Below are positions 7,321 to 14,086 of a stretch of DNA of 24,740 bases, piece after piece (positions within the stretch are counted from its first letter, which is position 1; each line of letters opens with the position of its first letter). The stretch lies in the NCBI GenBank assembly GCA_023426005.1, contig JAFABO010000161.1, positions 1 to 24,740 of the forward strand, in the 5' to 3' direction. The position numbers were made by a program, and so were the translations under genes. The notes beneath the pieces were generated by a model, which was not told the DNA's origin, did no database searches, and saw only the letters and a list, made by a program, of their open reading frames with translations. The stretch is from Bacillota bacterium. Its GTDB lineage: Bacteria; Bacillota; Clostridia; Acetivibrionales; DSM-1351.

Positions 7321-7495
7321 CCATAAAACCTGCTCCTATTGCAACCCCAATACAAAGCCACAGTGTCAAATTATGTGTAATAACTCCAATAATAATGCCA
7401 CCACCAATACAAATTGGTATTGATATGAGCTTTAACCTACCTTTTGGATCTACTTTTTTATCGGTACTGTTAAAATTTTTGTTATTTTTATTCAT
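7298..7495 (-). CDS. Small glycine-rich two-helix membrane protein
   Basis: A 65-residue protein with a charged N-terminus (MNKNNKNFNSTDKKVDPKGR). Two hydrophobic segments follow, LISIPICIGGGIIIGVITH and LTLWLCIGVAIGAGFMVI. The regularly spaced glycines (GGGIIIG, GVAIGAG) resemble glycine-zipper helices that pack tightly in membranes. The start is ATG 7495 because TGGAG lies six bases upstream; a longer frame to 7531 has no such site. It is the last gene of the leftward lantibiotic group, 113 bases after the flavoprotein stop. A small hairpin GCCACA/TGTGGC (7511-7529) sits just before its binding site. It could be an accessory immunity peptide, which would fit the location, or an unrelated housekeeping protein. 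No function can be assigned from sequence. Confidence 0.6.
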   Translation of the reverse strand: MNKNNKNFNSTDKKVDPKGRLKLISIPICIGGGIIIGVITHNLTLWLCIGVAIGAGFMVIRPYQK

Positions 7496-7608
7496 AATAA
7501 TCTCCATTCCGCCACAGTTCGTTTGTGGCATAAACAGTAATAAAATTTGTGAATATTTTGTTACCTTTACAATAAAAATTTTATACTGTCCGTGTACAGG
7601 ATTCCATT

Positions 7609-8352
7609 CTATAATTTTATATGTCCAACTTTGGTTAGAAGGTCGCTATAACTATCACATTCTAAATATTTATGTTCTTTCCAATATGTATATTCTGGAT
7701 TTTGAATATTAGCTGTTTCCAACTCCAATAAATAACTTTTCATATGCTGGAATAGCGCTTCCTGTGTTTTAGTGGCCTTTATCGGCTTATTGTGAATCAA
7801 ATAATCATAGATAAGTTCGCTCAGTGCTGAGACATTAAGATTTAAAAAATTATTATCAGGTGTTAATGGATTATTTATTTTTACCGCCATAAAGTTACAA
7901 ATTACATGTAAGCCATAAAGCTGCATTAATTTATTGAGATAGCCGTTTACCTGTTCATTGCCATTGGAGTCGGAAGACGAAATAGTTATTCCGAGTTTGC
8001 CGGTAAGCCTGAAAAGATGCATCCAATAAGAAATTCTGTCGAGAAATACTTTCATGTTTCCGGTAACATTGTGGGCATAGACAGGACTTGAAAGTATAAT
8101 CAAATCTGATTGCAGCATTTCATCTTTGAGTGCTCCCATCGCATCGGCAGTATCAAATGGGCAGAATCCTTTGTTAAAGCAGCTACAGCATCCACAACAA
8201 AAATTAATTTTCTTCTGATCTGCTGAAAAAAGCTTATACTCAATCTCGCCGGCACCAAATAAAGCTGCTTGCTCCAATACAAGTTTTGTGAGCTTCCATG
8301 TATAAGAATCAGAACCTTTTGGACTTCCAACATATGCAAAAATTTTTTTCAC
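7609..8352 (-). CDS. Flavodoxin-fold NAD(P)H-dependent oxidoreductase with cysteine cluster
   Basis: A 247-residue flavoprotein of the NADPH-dependent FMN reductase/iron-sulfur flavoprotein group. GSPKGSDSYTWKL (residues 9-21) is the FMN phosphate loop, and SSPVYAHNVTGNMKVFLDR from residue 89 is the second conserved flavin-binding stretch. The motif CxGCxxCxxxGxC is complete (C52, C55, C58, C64) and in relatives holds a [4Fe-4S] cluster or a redox-active cysteine set. The start is GTG at 8350-8352 with a very strong AAAGGAGG site. It lies 23 bases after the stop of the upstream ABC exporter gene, so it is co-transcribed with the lantibiotic export genes. It may act in maturation, for example by reducing dehydroamino acids to D-amino acids, but it is not one of the LanJ families I know. 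A simple redox role is also possible. Confidence 0.85.
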   Translation of the reverse strand: MKKIFAYVGSPKGSDSYTWKLTKLVLEQAALFGAGEIEYKLFSADQKKINFCCGCCSCFNKGFCPFDTADAMGALKDEMLQSDLIILSSPVYAHNVTGNMKVFLDRISYWMHLFRLTGKLGITISSSDSNGNEQVNGYLNKLMQLYGLHVICNFMAVKINNPLTPDNNFLNLNVSALSELIYDYLIHNKPIKATKTQEALFQHMKSYLLELETANIQNPEYTYWKEHKYLECDSYSDLLTKVGHIKL

Positions 8353-8375
8353 AGGATTCCTCCTTTGATATGTTC

Positions 8376-10547
8376 TTAAAATTTATTTTTACTGGACTGC
8401 TGTCTTGATACAAAATCAAAAAACATTCCTTTATCGCGCATCAAAGATTCATATGTTCCTTCTTCGCTTATCTGCCCGTTATTCATCATGATAATTTTGT
8501 CACATTGCTTGATAGTAGATAGCCGGTGTGCTACTACAATTTTTGTACAGTCCAGTTTCCCGAGAGAGCATGTGATTTTTTCCTGCATAATATTGTCAAG
8601 GGCCGAAGTTGCTTCATCTAAAATAAGAATCTTAGGTTTTGTAACAATCGCTCTTGCGATCAGAATTCTCTGTTTTTGTCCACCGGAAATTGAGCCATCT
8701 CCCTCACTTATAACTGTATACATTCCCATTGGCATGTTTCGGATATCATCCGCTATTCCTGCAATTTCGGCTGCTTCCCATGCGTCTTCCATCGTCAGAC
8801 CAAGTTCAAAGAATGTGATGTTTGCCAAAATACTGTCAGCCAGCAGCTGACCATCCTGCAGCACTGTACCTATCTGTTTCCTGAGGTTTTTCAGATTCAT
8901 TTCGCTGATATCAGTATTATCATATAAAACCGCTCCGCTTTGCGGAATTTCGAATCCCAGCAGCAGACGAAGCAGAGTGCTTTTTCCGCATCCCGTAGGA
9001 CCGGTTATGGCAATATACTGACCTTTATGTATTTTCAATGAAAAATCATCAAAAACATTTGATCCGTGTGGGCTATACTTAAAACAAACATTTTTTAGCT
9101 CTATATTGCCGCGCAATTTTTTTGAAATTTGTCTGCTGCTGTCGGAAGAATCGGGAACAGAATATAGAATAGGGTTAAGGATTTCAAGTGTAGAATAAAA
9201 CTGAGCAAATATAATTGATATATCTGAAAGAGACATAAGTGCGGAGGTGACCATGCCGAATGAAGCGATAAATGACATAAAATTTGCAACTGCTACGTTG
9301 GTATTTGCGGCAATATAATATAGCAATATCGTTGCAGCATAAGTAGCAACTGTACTAAAATGAGGCTGTAGTTTTAAAATGAGAGGAGGATCATACAGTA
9401 ATTTTGCAGATTTTTTGTATGTTTTCTCCCAATGAATAAACGCTCTTTCTTCTGCCCCGGCAAGCTTGATTTTCTGTATTCCGGACAGCAAAGAGAAAAA
9501 TATACTTGATACTTTAACGTCGTTTCGGGTTAATTTCATGTAAACATTCATTTGCAAAGCTACAAAAATTAAAATAATAACAAGCATAATTAATGTGATT
9601 GAAGCAGCTGGCACTGCTAAATCAGGTGTAATATCTGCAATTTGGATAATATATACCAATGAAAATAAAACCGGGAGTACAGTTGTCAGCATTGAATCAA
9701 TCATTTGTGATACGACAGCAATAAACCCCTGCAATCGTTTGGTAATTTCCCCGGATGAATAATCCTTGAAAAAAGAAACAGGTAAAGACAATACCCTGTC
9801 AATTAGTGCATTTTGTGTTGCAACTGATATTATAGTCCTTATCTCATATATTATTGACCGGCTAATGATTGAAAACAATAGTATTGATATTGCGATACCA
9901 ACCAATACGCAGGCTACAGAAGTTAATACCTTTAATGAATTATCAGGTATGACATTACTGAAAATGAATTGATTCATTCTGGGAAGAACGAGCCCGAGCA
10001 ATGTTACAATTAAATAGGACATCAACAGCATGATATATTTTTGCGGAGTAACACACTTAAAAATAAACTTGATCAGATCAGATATTTTCAGCGGTTCATG
10101 CGGAAGCATTACATAAAAGCAAAATGCATCACTTTCAAAAAGTTCTGCCGCTTTTTTTGTTACATTATACCTTTTTCCTGTGTTGCAATTTACGTAAATA
10201 TATCCAGACCTGATTTTAGGAATAAAAGCAACAATTTCTCCGGTCCGCATTTTACCGATCATAGCCCCGATACTATTTTCATACCAATCATTTTTTAAAA
10301 TGACATTGCGGTATGTTAACCCTTTTGACGGCATCGTTTCTACTATCAACTGTTCAATATTTTCATACTGCACGCATTCGTCCGCTATAACATCTGATTT
10401 ATAATATTTCAGAATTAAATCAGCCGCTGATTGATACTGCCGAGAGATACTTTTTTCTTCGCAATTCGGTACTTTGCCTGAAGATATTAAGTTCTTAAAA
10501 TCATTCAATCCAGTTTCAATATTTATATCACTTTTTAATTTATACAT
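8376..10547 (-). CDS. NHLM-type bacteriocin ABC exporter (membrane + ATPase domains, no peptidase)
   Basis: A 723-residue half-transporter like the second ABC protein of NHLM microcin/bacteriocin export systems. Residues 1-150 are a soluble N-terminal domain without C39 catalytic residues. Residues 165-450 hold about six membrane helices (ABC_membrane). The C-terminal ATPase has Walker A GPTGCGKST (516-524), signature SISGGQKQR (619-627), Walker B ILILDE (640-645) and switch H674. It starts at ATG 10547 behind GGTGG and lies nine bases after the previous exporter gene, so the two are co-expressed. In NHLM systems the two ABC proteins occur together and probably form a heterodimer. In that model the C39 partner cleaves the leader and this protein supplies the other half of the pore. 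That division of labour is inferred. No lesions are seen. Confidence 0.88.
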   Translation of the reverse strand: MYKLKSDINIETGLNDFKNLISSGKVPNCEEKSISRQYQSAADLILKYYKSDVIADECVQYENIEQLIVETMPSKGLTYRNVILKNDWYENSIGAMIGKMRTGEIVAFIPKIRSGYIYVNCNTGKRYNVTKKAAELFESDAFCFYVMLPHEPLKISDLIKFIFKCVTPQKYIMLLMSYLIVTLLGLVLPRMNQFIFSNVIPDNSLKVLTSVACVLVGIAISILLFSIISRSIIYEIRTIISVATQNALIDRVLSLPVSFFKDYSSGEITKRLQGFIAVVSQMIDSMLTTVLPVLFSLVYIIQIADITPDLAVPAASITLIMLVIILIFVALQMNVYMKLTRNDVKVSSIFFSLLSGIQKIKLAGAEERAFIHWEKTYKKSAKLLYDPPLILKLQPHFSTVATYAATILLYYIAANTNVAVANFMSFIASFGMVTSALMSLSDISIIFAQFYSTLEILNPILYSVPDSSDSSRQISKKLRGNIELKNVCFKYSPHGSNVFDDFSLKIHKGQYIAITGPTGCGKSTLLRLLLGFEIPQSGAVLYDNTDISEMNLKNLRKQIGTVLQDGQLLADSILANITFFELGLTMEDAWEAAEIAGIADDIRNMPMGMYTVISEGDGSISGGQKQRILIARAIVTKPKILILDEATSALDNIMQEKITCSLGKLDCTKIVVAHRLSTIKQCDKIIMMNNGQISEEGTYESLMRDKGMFFDFVSRQQSSKNKF

Positions 10548-10556
10548 TTAAACCAC

Positions 10557-12701
10557 CTATTCTATAGTAATAAGCTTTGTATACACTTTTCCATGGTTGA
10601 ATAATTCCGTGTGAGTTCCGCGCTCAACAATATAGCCATTGTCCATCACGATTATATCATCGCAGTCGCGTACTATGGATAACCGGTGAGAAATAATAAT
10701 TAACGTAATATTGCGTGCCCTGATAGCCTGCATTACCTGATATTCGGTTTGTGCATCAAGTGCAGAGGTAGCCTCGTCAAGTATTATAACCTGTGGATTT
10801 TGTGCCAGAGCTCTGGCAATTTCAAGGCATTGCTTTTGTCCGCCAGATAAATTTTTGCCATTTTCGAGAATGAGGCTCTGATAGCCACTTTCACGCTCTG
10901 ATATAGCAGAATGAATTTGTGCATCCTTTGCAGCTGCAAACATCTGTTCATCGGTAATTGAAGAATCCCATAATTTAATGTTATGTTCTATTGTATCTTC
11001 AAACAGCACAATGTTTTGATCGATAACGGCCAGTGATTTTCTAAAATCACATTTAGGTATTTCACAAAGTGATTTACTGAAATAGAGAATTTTCCCCGAC
11101 CATGGTTCATACAGCCCTGAAATAAGTTTGGACAATGTTGATTTACCACAGCCAGATGCACCAACAATCGCGATACTCTTTCCGGCATGGATATTCAGAC
11201 AAAGTCCATTGATAACAGGATTGGAATACTTTGAATATCCAAAACTGACACAATCCAACTCTATATGATCAAAAAAATCTGTTTTACATGATAGTTCTGC
11301 ATTATACAGCGTATCTGTTTTAGACTGCATTATATCTTCCACACGTTCCATTGATGTACGCATTTCCTGAATGCTTTGTCCGGTGGAAATCAACGAATTT
11401 ACAGGATGAATAAATGCTGTCATAAACCCCTGAAATGCCAGGAGCATACCAATGGTGAACTGACTTTTGATAATATAAAATGCACCCAGTGAAAGAATCA
11501 GCACATTCCCTATCTTTTCAATGAACTGAGGAAGCATACCCCAGGAAAGATTGATCTTGTCAATTTGAATATTGGTATTATTTACGACAGCCTGAAGTCC
11601 TGACCAGCTTTTGTAAAAGCTTGCCTCTGAGCCATTTGCTTTTATTGACTCAATCATTTGAAGTCCGGATACCGTCTTGGACATTAATTTACCGCTGTTA
11701 CGCGCTTGTACCCGGGATATGTCTACTCGTTTATTAGAAATTATTCTCGCAAGCAGAGAATTTATACATATGACCGAAACACTTATAACAGTCAGCTGAA
11801 CACTGTATTGAATCATAATAACAAAGTAAGTGATTAAAAGTATAAAATTTAAAAATGCAGGTGCTAATTGCTGAATCAATGTATATGCGATAGATCTGTT
11901 GGAGTCCTGACGTATAGAAATATCTCCGGCCATGTGTTGAGAAAAAAACTTCATCGGCAACCTAAGAATATGCCATATAAAAGAGTAATCTGCATATATT
12001 GCATATTTACCCTGTATTTTTAGAGAATTGATACCGTTAATAGCAGAAACAGTTATTTGAAATAACAATAATAATATCATCATGCCAATGAGCTGATATA
12101 ACCAGCTTGAATCATCTCTGATTAAAATGTAGTCAGAAAACACTCTGCCGATTATCGGGAAAGCCAAGCCGATTATGCAGGTAGCAATACTGGTAAATAG
12201 CAGTAAAAGCATTGACAAAGTGGAATTGCCGAGCTTATTTGTAATAAAGGACCAAATGCTCTGTCGTTTTCCATCAGCAATAAATTCGTTGGTTTTAGTC
12301 AACTTCATATAAATACCAGTAAAGGCTTCGTCAAATTCTTCAATAGATACTGTTATCTTCCCCTGTGCAGGATCGGTCAGTACCGCACCCTTTCTTGTAA
12401 ATCCGTTTAGTACTACAAAGTGATTAAAACGCCAATGTATGATACATGGCAGATTTGCTTTGGTCATAATGTAATTTAAACTGCATCTGTAACTGTGTGC
12501 ATCCAACCCATATTTTTTAGCTGCATTTGCCATATTGGTAAGATTACAGCCATCTCTGGATACACCGCATTCTTCCCTGACTTGTTCCAGCGGAATCCAT
12601 TTACCGTAATAGGCAAGAATCATTGTAAGGCAAGCTGCACCACACTCAACATTTTCCAATTGTGTAACTACTGGAACATTTACATAAGATCTATGAAACA
12701 T
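10557..12701 (-). CDS. lanT: Lantibiotic exporter with C39 leader peptidase (LanT/NHLM ABC1 type)
   Basis: A 714-residue peptidase-containing ABC exporter. The N-terminal C39 domain has Q14, catalytic C20 (VECGAACLTM), H94 (HWRFNHFVVLNGF) and D110 (LTDPAQGK), so it should cut after double-glycine leaders. Residues 155-430 hold six membrane helices. The ATPase domain has Walker A GASGCGKST (514-522), signature LSGGQKQ (618-624), Walker B VIILDE (638-643) and H672. The start is ATG 12701 with AAGGAG eight bases upstream. It follows the HlyD-like gene by 15 bases and precedes the second ABC gene by nine. Both precursor peptides in the divergent operon end their leaders in GG, which makes this the obvious processing exporter. 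The overall layout is closer to NHLM system transporters than to classical LanT, which is a judgement from neighbours and sequence style. Confidence 0.92.
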   Translation of the reverse strand: MFHRSYVNVPVVTQLENVECGAACLTMILAYYGKWIPLEQVREECGVSRDGCNLTNMANAAKKYGLDAHSYRCSLNYIMTKANLPCIIHWRFNHFVVLNGFTRKGAVLTDPAQGKITVSIEEFDEAFTGIYMKLTKTNEFIADGKRQSIWSFITNKLGNSTLSMLLLLFTSIATCIIGLAFPIIGRVFSDYILIRDDSSWLYQLIGMMILLLLFQITVSAINGINSLKIQGKYAIYADYSFIWHILRLPMKFFSQHMAGDISIRQDSNRSIAYTLIQQLAPAFLNFILLITYFVIMIQYSVQLTVISVSVICINSLLARIISNKRVDISRVQARNSGKLMSKTVSGLQMIESIKANGSEASFYKSWSGLQAVVNNTNIQIDKINLSWGMLPQFIEKIGNVLILSLGAFYIIKSQFTIGMLLAFQGFMTAFIHPVNSLISTGQSIQEMRTSMERVEDIMQSKTDTLYNAELSCKTDFFDHIELDCVSFGYSKYSNPVINGLCLNIHAGKSIAIVGASGCGKSTLSKLISGLYEPWSGKILYFSKSLCEIPKCDFRKSLAVIDQNIVLFEDTIEHNIKLWDSSITDEQMFAAAKDAQIHSAISERESGYQSLILENGKNLSGGQKQCLEIARALAQNPQVIILDEATSALDAQTEYQVMQAIRARNITLIIISHRLSIVRDCDDIIVMDNGYIVERGTHTELFNHGKVYTKLITIE

Positions 12702-12716
12702 TATATATCTCCTTCA

Positions 12717-13217
12717 CTAATTTCTAAAAAAACTTGATAAATCAATTTCACCTTTAGTGATGGTTATATCGTATAATTGCCCGTCCTGGATTTTCTCGCT
12801 ACTGCAGGTTATCGTAATTTCAGTATTCCAATCGGACAAAGATAAATTTGATCTGTAATAATCAAACTTGAGTTTACTCTCCGCTTCATGTCTGGAAAGA
12901 GGCAACGGTGAAATTTCGGTTATTTGTGCATCGTATTTATTGTTTATTTTTACAGGTGCATTGTGTGGTATGGATTTACAGGTTTCCGGAGATAGGTAAC
13001 ATATAATTTTATTGCCTTCTGATAAACCAACAAGATTAATTGAGTCGGTTAATGTAGTAGTAAATATCCAAATCAGCATACAAACCAGAAGAATAAGGAC
13101 AACTGAGAGGAGTACAAAAATTTTTACCGGGATAGTTTTTATGTAATCAGTCAAGTTGTCCTGTTCACCGCTCAAAACTTTTTGCAAACTGGCTTCACGA
13201 AATAAACTGCTATTCAT
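12717..13217 (-). CDS. Shortened NHLM/HlyD-like bacteriocin secretion protein
   Basis: A 166-residue single-pass membrane protein. Its N-terminus, with FREASLQKVLSGEQDNLTDY followed by one hydrophobic helix (about residues 32-56), resembles the start of NHLM bacteriocin system secretion (HlyD-family) proteins. The extracytoplasmic part is short, with a segment like a barrel domain (NAPVKINNKYDAQITEISPL) but without the long coiled-coil hairpin that full-length HlyD proteins use to reach an outer membrane. That fits a Gram-positive host. I chose ATG 13217 because GAGGTG lies upstream at the right distance; a GTG at 13235 in the same frame has no binding site. It is the first gene of the leftward operon, 41 bases behind the predicted transcription start. 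The role as exporter accessory protein is inferred from position and N-terminal similarity. Confidence 0.75.
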   Translation of the reverse strand: MNSSLFREASLQKVLSGEQDNLTDYIKTIPVKIFVLLSVVLILLVCMLIWIFTTTLTDSINLVGLSEGNKIICYLSPETCKSIPHNAPVKINNKYDAQITEISPLPLSRHEAESKLKFDYYRSNLSLSDWNTEITITCSSEKIQDGQLYDITITKGEIDLSSFFRN

Positions 13218-13264
13218 GCTGAACACCTCTTCCACATTATTGAAAATTCAACAAAAACAAGTTT

Positions 13265-13293
13265 ATTATATCAATTTGAATATAAAATGTCAA
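13265..13293 (-). promoter_or_regulatory. Consensus sigma-A promoter for the leftward export operon
   Basis: On the minus strand TTGACA (13293-13288) and TATAAT (13270-13265) are perfect consensus hexamers with exactly 17 bases between them. Transcription should start near 13258 and reach the ATG at 13217 after about 41 bases. The -35 box is 11 bases from the nearest of the 11-bp operator repeats, so a bound regulator could also affect this promoter. Confidence 0.85.
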
Positions 13294-13303
13294 ATTATGT
13301 ATG

Positions 13304-13342
13304 TTTACACTTTGTTCATATTTTGTTCACACTTTGTTCACA
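13304..13342 (+). promoter_or_regulatory. Four TTCACA-like direct repeats with 11-bp period (putative response-regulator operator)
   Basis: The hexamers TTTACA (13304), TTCATA (13315), TTCACA (13326) and TTCACA (13337) follow one another at exactly 11 bp, one helical turn, with spacers CTTTG, TTTTG and CTTTG. This is the form of OmpR/PhoB-family sites; the PhoP box of Bacillus subtilis uses TT(A/C/T)ACA repeats with the same period. The array lies just upstream of a TATAAT at 13350 that has no matching -35 box, as expected for an activated promoter. No response regulator gene is present in the window, so the binding protein is unknown. Confidence 0.75.
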
Positions 13343-13349
13343 TTCCCAT

Positions 13350-13355
13350 TATAAT
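13350..13355 (+). promoter_or_regulatory. -10 box of the lantibiotic structural operon
   Basis: TATAAT at 13350-13355 lies seven bases after the last operator repeat. The position expected for a -35 box (around 13327-13332) reads TCACAC and falls within the repeats, so activation by a bound regulator is likely. Transcription would start near 13362, about 53 bases before the first precursor gene. A second TATAAT at 13388-13393 is a possible alternative but would leave a leader of only about 15 bases. Confidence 0.6.
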
Positions 13356-13414
13356 ATAAATTTGTTAAAAGTTTACTTTGATCAAACTATAATCTAACGA
13401 AAGAAGGTGAAACA

Positions 13415-13600
13415 ATGAACAATGAGTTTAATAAAAAAGCTGGTTTTATTGAAGAAGATGAACTGGTGGAATTAGTTAACACTAATAATATCAACGGTGG
13501 TACTACACCTGTTATCAGTGCTATTTCTGCTACCGTAGCATCTGCTACTGCAATTTCTGCATTATTTACTGTAACCAGTGCGTGTACAACAAAATGCTAA
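13415..13600 (+). CDS. lanA2: Two-peptide lantibiotic precursor, beta type
   Basis: A 61-residue lanthipeptide precursor. The acidic leader (EEDELVELVNTNNINGG) ends at the double glycine G28-G29, the cut site for the C39 exporter. The 32-residue core begins TTPVISAIS and ends SACTTKC. It contains 13 Ser/Thr but only two Cys (C57, C61), so most dehydrated residues cannot form rings. From memory, the lacticin 3147 A2 core begins TTPATPAIS and beta peptides share CPTTKC near the end; here the end is ACTTKC. That identifies it as a beta component. AAGGTG precedes the ATG. It is the first gene after the operator, followed 36 bases later by the alpha precursor. Excess dehydroresidues next to alanines suggest that some might be reduced to D-Ala/D-Abu, as in lacticin 3147; this is inference. 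Confidence 0.92.
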   Translation: MNNEFNKKAGFIEEDELVELVNTNNINGGTTPVISAISATVASATAISALFTVTSACTTKC

Positions 13601-13636
13601 TAAGTAAATCAAAATACGAAAGTGAGGTAATTTACT

Positions 13637-13843
13637 ATGATAAAGGATCCAATTTTGCGCAAGTCCAGCAATTCACTTCCTTGTGGAGATGTTAACTTTG
13701 AGATTTCCGAGAACCAGGGATTGGATATAACTGGCGGTACTTTTAGCGGCGGAACAATAAGTATCACTTTGAGTGTTATATTGGGAAACCAAGGTGCAGT
13801 TTGCACATGGACTGTTGAATGCCAATCAAACTGCAGTAAATAA
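13637..13843 (+). CDS. lanA1: Two-peptide lantibiotic precursor, alpha type (lipid II-binding motif)
   Basis: A 68-residue precursor. The segment LSVILGNQGAVCTWTVEC (residues 45-62) aligns without gaps to LSDYWGNNGAWCTLTHEC of lacticin 3147 A1 (from memory) and contains the CTxTxEC lipid II-binding motif of mersacidin-like peptides. Core cysteines are C56, C62 and C66. The leader has SLPCGDVNFEI, similar to the NPAGD leader motif of haloduracin alpha and relatives, with an unusual cysteine (C16). Two double-glycine sites are present, G33-G34 and G38-G39, so the mature peptide may begin at T35 or T40. GTGAGG lies nine bases before the ATG. In known pairs the alpha peptide binds lipid II and recruits the beta peptide, which forms pores. 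That role here is inferred from the motif. Confidence 0.93.
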   Translation: MIKDPILRKSSNSLPCGDVNFEISENQGLDITGGTFSGGTISITLSVILGNQGAVCTWTVECQSNCSK

Positions 13844-13889
13844 CCCTAAGTACCATATAAATTAATCTTTAAAAGGGTAGACTTTTGAC

Positions 13890-14016
13890 ATTATGGCATT
13901 TTCAAATATTTATAAATACATATTATTAAGCCAATTCTTTGGTTACCTGTACCTATACTGGCTCTGTACTTTTTACGGCTTACGAATTATATTTTGAAAT
14001 TTGTAAATGCCATAAT
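13890..14016. repeat. 18-base inverted repeat between the precursor and synthetase genes
   Basis: The arms at 13890-13907 (ATTATGGCATTTTCAAAT) and 13999-14016 (ATTTGTAAATGCCATAAT) match in 17 of 18 positions and enclose about 91 AT-rich bases. This occupies most of the 243-base gap between lanA1 and the first lanM. In the transcript it would form a long stem that could separate abundant precursor mRNA from synthetase mRNA by processing or partial termination. A small insertion of MITE type is the alternative. No T run follows, so it is not a classic terminator. Confidence 0.7.
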
Positions 14017-14086
14017 TCCCCACTAACGGAGCGGCAACTTAATCTAATGACAACCACGCAATCCACAATAATACTGGAGAAATAAG

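Noticed and set aside
13218..13235. GTG at 13235 as the start of the HlyD-like gene
   Set aside because: No ribosome binding site precedes it, while ATG 13217 has GAGGTG at a suitable distance.
13304..13342. CRISPR-like or simple satellite repeat
   Set aside because: The repeats are six to eight bases with 11-bp period and lie at a promoter; there are no spacers of CRISPR length.
13609..13806. Minus-strand frame opposite the alpha precursor
   Set aside because: It is the shadow of a strongly supported lantibiotic gene and has no ribosome binding site or recognisable family.
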